The translations under genes and the position numbers were made by a program. The notes under the pieces are model-generated. The model was given only the letters and a program-made list of their open reading frames with translations, was not told where the DNA came from and did not search any database. Shown here in pieces: positions 61,492 through 64,000 of a stretch of DNA of 64,000 nucleotides. Within the stretch, counting starts at the first letter, position 1. Each line of letters begins with the position of its first letter. Source of the DNA: Nocardioides albus (GTDB lineage Bacteria; Actinomycetota; Actinomycetes; Propionibacteriales; Nocardioidaceae); assembly GCF_014648255.1 (NCBI RefSeq), contig NZ_BMQT01000013.1:92790-156789 (forward strand), in the 5' to 3' direction.

Positions 61492-63462
61492 GTGACCGAC
61501 GAGACCCTGTCCAACCTGCTGCACGAGAAGCGCCGGTTCGAGCCCCCGGCTGAGCTCGCCGCCGCCGCCAACGTCAAGGCCGATGCGTACGACGCCGCGG
61601 CCACGGACCGCGACGCCTTCTGGGCCGCCGCCGCGGAGCGGCTGACCTGGTCGAAGCCGTTCGATCGTGTCCTGAACTGGGACAACCCGCCGTTCGCGAA
61701 GTGGTTCGAGGGCGGCGAGATCAACGTGGCGTACAACGCCGTGGACCGTCACGTCGAGGCCGGGCTCGGTGACCGGGTGGCGATCCACTGGGTGGGCGAG
61801 CCTGCCGACGACAAGAGGGCGATCACCTACGCCGAGCTCAAGGACGAGGTCTCCCGGGCGGCCAACGCGTTCGAGGCGCTGGGGGTGTCGAAGGGCGACC
61901 GGGTCGCGATCTACATGCCGATGATCCCCGAGGCCGTCTTCGCGATGCTGGCCTGCGCGCGGATCGGTGCGATCCACACCGTGATCTTCGGCGGCTTCTC
62001 CGCGGACGCTCTCGCAACCCGTGTCGTCGACTGCGGCGCGAAGCTGATCGTCACCTCTGACGGCGGCTACCGCCGTGGCGCACCCTCGGCGCTCAAGCCC
62101 GCGGTGGACGAGGCGGTCACGAAGGTCGAGGCGACCCAGCCCGGCCTGGTCGAGAACGTGCTCGTGGTCAAGCGCACCGGCCAGGACGTCGAGTGGAACG
62201 ACTCGGTCGACAAGTGGTGGGGCGACGTCGTCTCGACCGCGTCGACCGAGCACACCCCGGTCGGCCACGACGCCGAGCACCCGCTCTTCGTCATGTACAC
62301 CTCCGGCACCACCGGGAAGCCGAAGGGCATCCTGCACACCACCGGCGGCTACCTCACCCAGGCGGCGTTCACGCACTGGGAGGTCTTCGACCTCAAGCCC
62401 GAGACCGACGTCTACTGGTGCACCGCCGACATCGGCTGGATCACCGGCCACTCCTACATCGTCTACGGACCGCTGGCCAACGGCGCGACCCAGGTGCTCT
62501 ACGAAGGCACCCCCGACTTCCCGGAGAAGGGTCGCTGGTGGCAGATCATCGAGGAGTACGGCGTCACGCTCTTCTACACGGCGCCGACCGCGATCCGGAC
62601 GTTCATGAAGCAGGGTCGCGCCATCCCGGACGGCCGCGACCTCTCGTCGGTCCGCCTGCTCGGGTCCGTCGGTGAGCCGATCAACCCCGAGGCCTACATC
62701 TGGTACCGCGACGTCATCGGTGGCTCCTCGGTGCCCGTGGTGGACACCTGGTGGCAGACCGAGACCGGCGCGATCATGATCTCGCCGCTGCCGGGCGTGA
62801 CTCACGGGAAGCCGGGATCGGCGATGAAGGGTCTGCCGGGCGTCTCGGCCGACGTGGTGGACGACAACGGCGAGTCCGTGCCGGACGGCGCCGGGGGCTA
62901 CCTGGTGCTCACCGAGCCGTGGCCGTCGATGCTGCGTACGATCTGGGGGGACGACCAGCGCTACATCGACACCTACTGGTCGCGCTTCAAGGACCGTGGC
63001 TACTACTTCGCCGGCGACGGCGCCAAGAAGGACGAGGACGGCGACGTCTGGGTCCTGGGCCGGGTCGACGACGTGATGAACGTGTCCGGCCACCGGCTGT
63101 CCACGACGGAGATCGAGTCGGCGCTGGTCTCGCACCACTACGTCGCCGAGGCGGCGGTCGTCGGTGCGACCGACCCCGACACGGGGCAGGCAGTGGTGGC
63201 GTACGTCATCCTGCGTGACGGATCGCCGGAGGATTGCCACAAGGAGCTCTCCGACCACGTCCGCAAGGAGATCGGCCCGATCGCCAAGCCGCGCCAGATC
63301 ATGATCGTGCCCGAGCTCCCCAAGACCCGCTCGGGGAAGATCATGCGGCGGCTGCTTCGCGACCTCGCCGAGGGTCGTGGCGTCGGCGACACCACGACGC
63401 TGGCGGACCAGACGATCATGGAGCTGATCGCCGCCGGGAAGACCACGTCGACTGACGAGTGA
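61492..63462 (+). CDS. acs: Acetyl-CoA synthetase (AMP-forming)
   Basis: 656 residues, full length. Activates acetate to acetyl-AMP and acetyl-CoA. AMP-binding signature YTSGTTGKPKGILHT near 268-282, DTWWQTETGAIMISP near 418, DDVMNVSGHRLST near 525, and the C-terminal TRSGKIMRRLLRD, whose Lys near 614 is the regulatory acetylation site in Acs enzymes. GTG 61492 has AGGAG 6 nt upstream. An AcuC-like deacetylase in this window (24396) could control it. Works with the ActP import module upstream. Confidence 0.96.
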   Translation: MTDETLSNLLHEKRRFEPPAELAAAANVKADAYDAAATDRDAFWAAAAERLTWSKPFDRVLNWDNPPFAKWFEGGEINVAYNAVDRHVEAGLGDRVAIHWVGEPADDKRAITYAELKDEVSRAANAFEALGVSKGDRVAIYMPMIPEAVFAMLACARIGAIHTVIFGGFSADALATRVVDCGAKLIVTSDGGYRRGAPSALKPAVDEAVTKVEATQPGLVENVLVVKRTGQDVEWNDSVDKWWGDVVSTASTEHTPVGHDAEHPLFVMYTSGTTGKPKGILHTTGGYLTQAAFTHWEVFDLKPETDVYWCTADIGWITGHSYIVYGPLANGATQVLYEGTPDFPEKGRWWQIIEEYGVTLFYTAPTAIRTFMKQGRAIPDGRDLSSVRLLGSVGEPINPEAYIWYRDVIGGSSVPVVDTWWQTETGAIMISPLPGVTHGKPGSAMKGLPGVSADVVDDNGESVPDGAGGYLVLTEPWPSMLRTIWGDDQRYIDTYWSRFKDRGYYFAGDGAKKDEDGDVWVLGRVDDVMNVSGHRLSTTEIESALVSHHYVAEAAVVGATDPDTGQAVVAYVILRDGSPEDCHKELSDHVRKEIGPIAKPRQIMIVPELPKTRSGKIMRRLLRDLAEGRGVGDTTTLADQTIMELIAAGKTTSTDE

Positions 63463-63471
63463 CGGGTCGCC

Positions 63472-63506
63472 GCGGCCCGGTCGCCCCACGCGGGTGACCG
63501 GGCCGC
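63472..63506. terminator. Terminator between acs and the convergent NlpC/P60 gene
   Basis: 14-nt arms (63472-63485 with 63493-63506) with one mismatch and a 7-nt loop, 9 bp after the acs stop and 7 bp before the other stop. Confidence 0.7.
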
Positions 63507-63512
63507 TACGTA

Positions 63513-64000
63513 CTAGTGCTTCTTGCTGTACTTCACCCGCCGGATGAAGTGGCTGTCGGTCCAGATCGGGTCCTTCTGGACCGTCTCGCCGGACCGGGGC
63601 GCGTGCCAGATCCAGCGGCGCCCGTCGTACTTACCGGCGTAGATGCCGACGTGATAGACGCCGCCGCTGCCGTAGAAGAAGACCAGGTCGCCCTTGCGGG
63701 GCTTCTTGACCTTGAACGTGTGACCGACCTGCCCCGACGAGCTGTGCGGGAGCTTGCGGCCGAGCTTCTTGTAGACCCACTGGGTCAGGCCGGAGCAGTC
63801 GAAGGAGTGCGGGCCGTCGCCGCCGTAGGAGTAGGGCGCGCCGGCGCGGCTCTTGGCGCGACGCAGGGCCTTGATGCCGCGCGACTTCTTCTTTTTCTTG
63901 GCCTTCTTCTCGGTGGTCGCCGTGGTGGCCGAGATGGTCTTGATGATGGAGGCCGGGTGGGCGCCCGTCTGGGCGCTGGTGCCAGGCGGAGCCGTCGCGG
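63513..64000 (-). CDS. NlpC/P60 family cell-wall endopeptidase (N-terminus cut by window edge)
   Basis: C-terminal part of about 161 residues. NlpC/P60 (C40) domain: catalytic Cys in SFDCSGLTQWVYKKLG, His in GGVYHVGIY and the third polar residue in WIWHAPRSG; QVGHTFKVKKPRKGDLVFF is also typical. A Lys-rich linker (EKKAKKKKKSRG) precedes it, attaching the domain to whatever N-terminal part lies outside. It cleaves peptide cross-links in peptidoglycan and is expected to be exported. Stop TAG at 63513-63515. Confidence 0.9.
   Translation of the reverse strand, partial: ATAPPGTSAQTGAHPASIIKTISATTATTEKKAKKKKKSRGIKALRRAKSRAGAPYSYGGDGPHSFDCSGLTQWVYKKLGRKLPHSSSGQVGHTFKVKKPRKGDLVFFYGSGGVYHVGIYAGKYDGRRWIWHAPRSGETVQKDPIWTDSHFIRRVKYSKKH

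Noticed and set aside
59673..61736. Minus-strand ORF of 687 codons over actP
   Set aside because: Antisense to actP; Gln/Asp/Arg-rich without domains.
61357..63489. Minus-strand ORF of 710 codons over acs
   Set aside because: Antisense to acs, no recognisable motif.

Overview
The window looks like a chromosomal segment of a high-GC actinobacterium. Supporting signs are very GC-rich third codon positions, frequent GTG starts, ATGA/GTGA stop-start overlaps, a 33-residue bS22-type ribosomal protein, DUF2510 and DUF5667 proteins, a BldN-like sigma factor and a Rex regulator. Gene order from the cytochrome c biogenesis cluster through hemL, the hem operon, rex, a bldN-like gene, bS22 and the small HTH gene to trpS matches what I remember of the Mycobacterium and Streptomyces core chromosome. 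Sequence style suggests Nocardioidaceae; that is inference.

Region 1 (1-3106): a ChvE/MmsA-type monosaccharide ABC transporter (partial) behind a palindromic operator, then a small maltokinase-cap-like protein. Region 2 (3124-9395, all minus): cytochrome c maturation genes in one overlapping run (resA/tlpA, ccdA, resB, ccsB, DUF4229), plus a histidine phosphatase and hemL. Region 3 (9767-18336): a secreted lytic transglycosylase, a TetR regulator, the hemA-hemC-cobA/hemD-hemB operon, rex and a glutaredoxin-like gene. Region 4 (18373-26752): a HAD phosphatase, a bldN-like sigma factor with a DUF5667 membrane protein, plsC and an epimerase, bS22, a BldC-like HTH protein, an AcuC-like deacetylase, and trpS behind a complete Trp-codon attenuator. 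Region 5 (26853-31183): a NarK-type nitrate transporter, a ScyD/ScyE-like secreted protein and a Tat-exported PhoX-like protein.

Region 6 (31308-49267) is a defence island. A type I restriction system is split: hsdR lies at one end and an operon of an unusual HTH/pseudo-methylase/TRD-like gene, hsdM and hsdS at the other. Between them lie a 2146-residue DUF4011-helicase-nuclease protein (Hhe-like), a HIRAN/DUF2510 protein and an AlbA_2-ATPase-winged-helix regulator with five exact-register 10-bp iterons in front of it.

Region 7 (49448-64000): membrane and small proteins, a cytosolic 5'-nucleotidase, a secreted PQQ-type sugar dehydrogenase, a tRNA-Pro gene, an F420-type nitroreductase, then an acetate/carboxylate block: a LytS/LytTR two-component pair, two symporter modules each with a small membrane partner, and acetyl-CoA synthetase, with CRP-like palindromes upstream. 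A partial NlpC/P60 hydrolase ends the window.

Non-coding highlights are a hairpin that buries the hemA Shine-Dalgarno and start codon, a 22-bp perfect hairpin before hemB, a ~72-bp palindromic repeat present twice at convergent gene ends, and a different repeat cluster at a third convergent junction.
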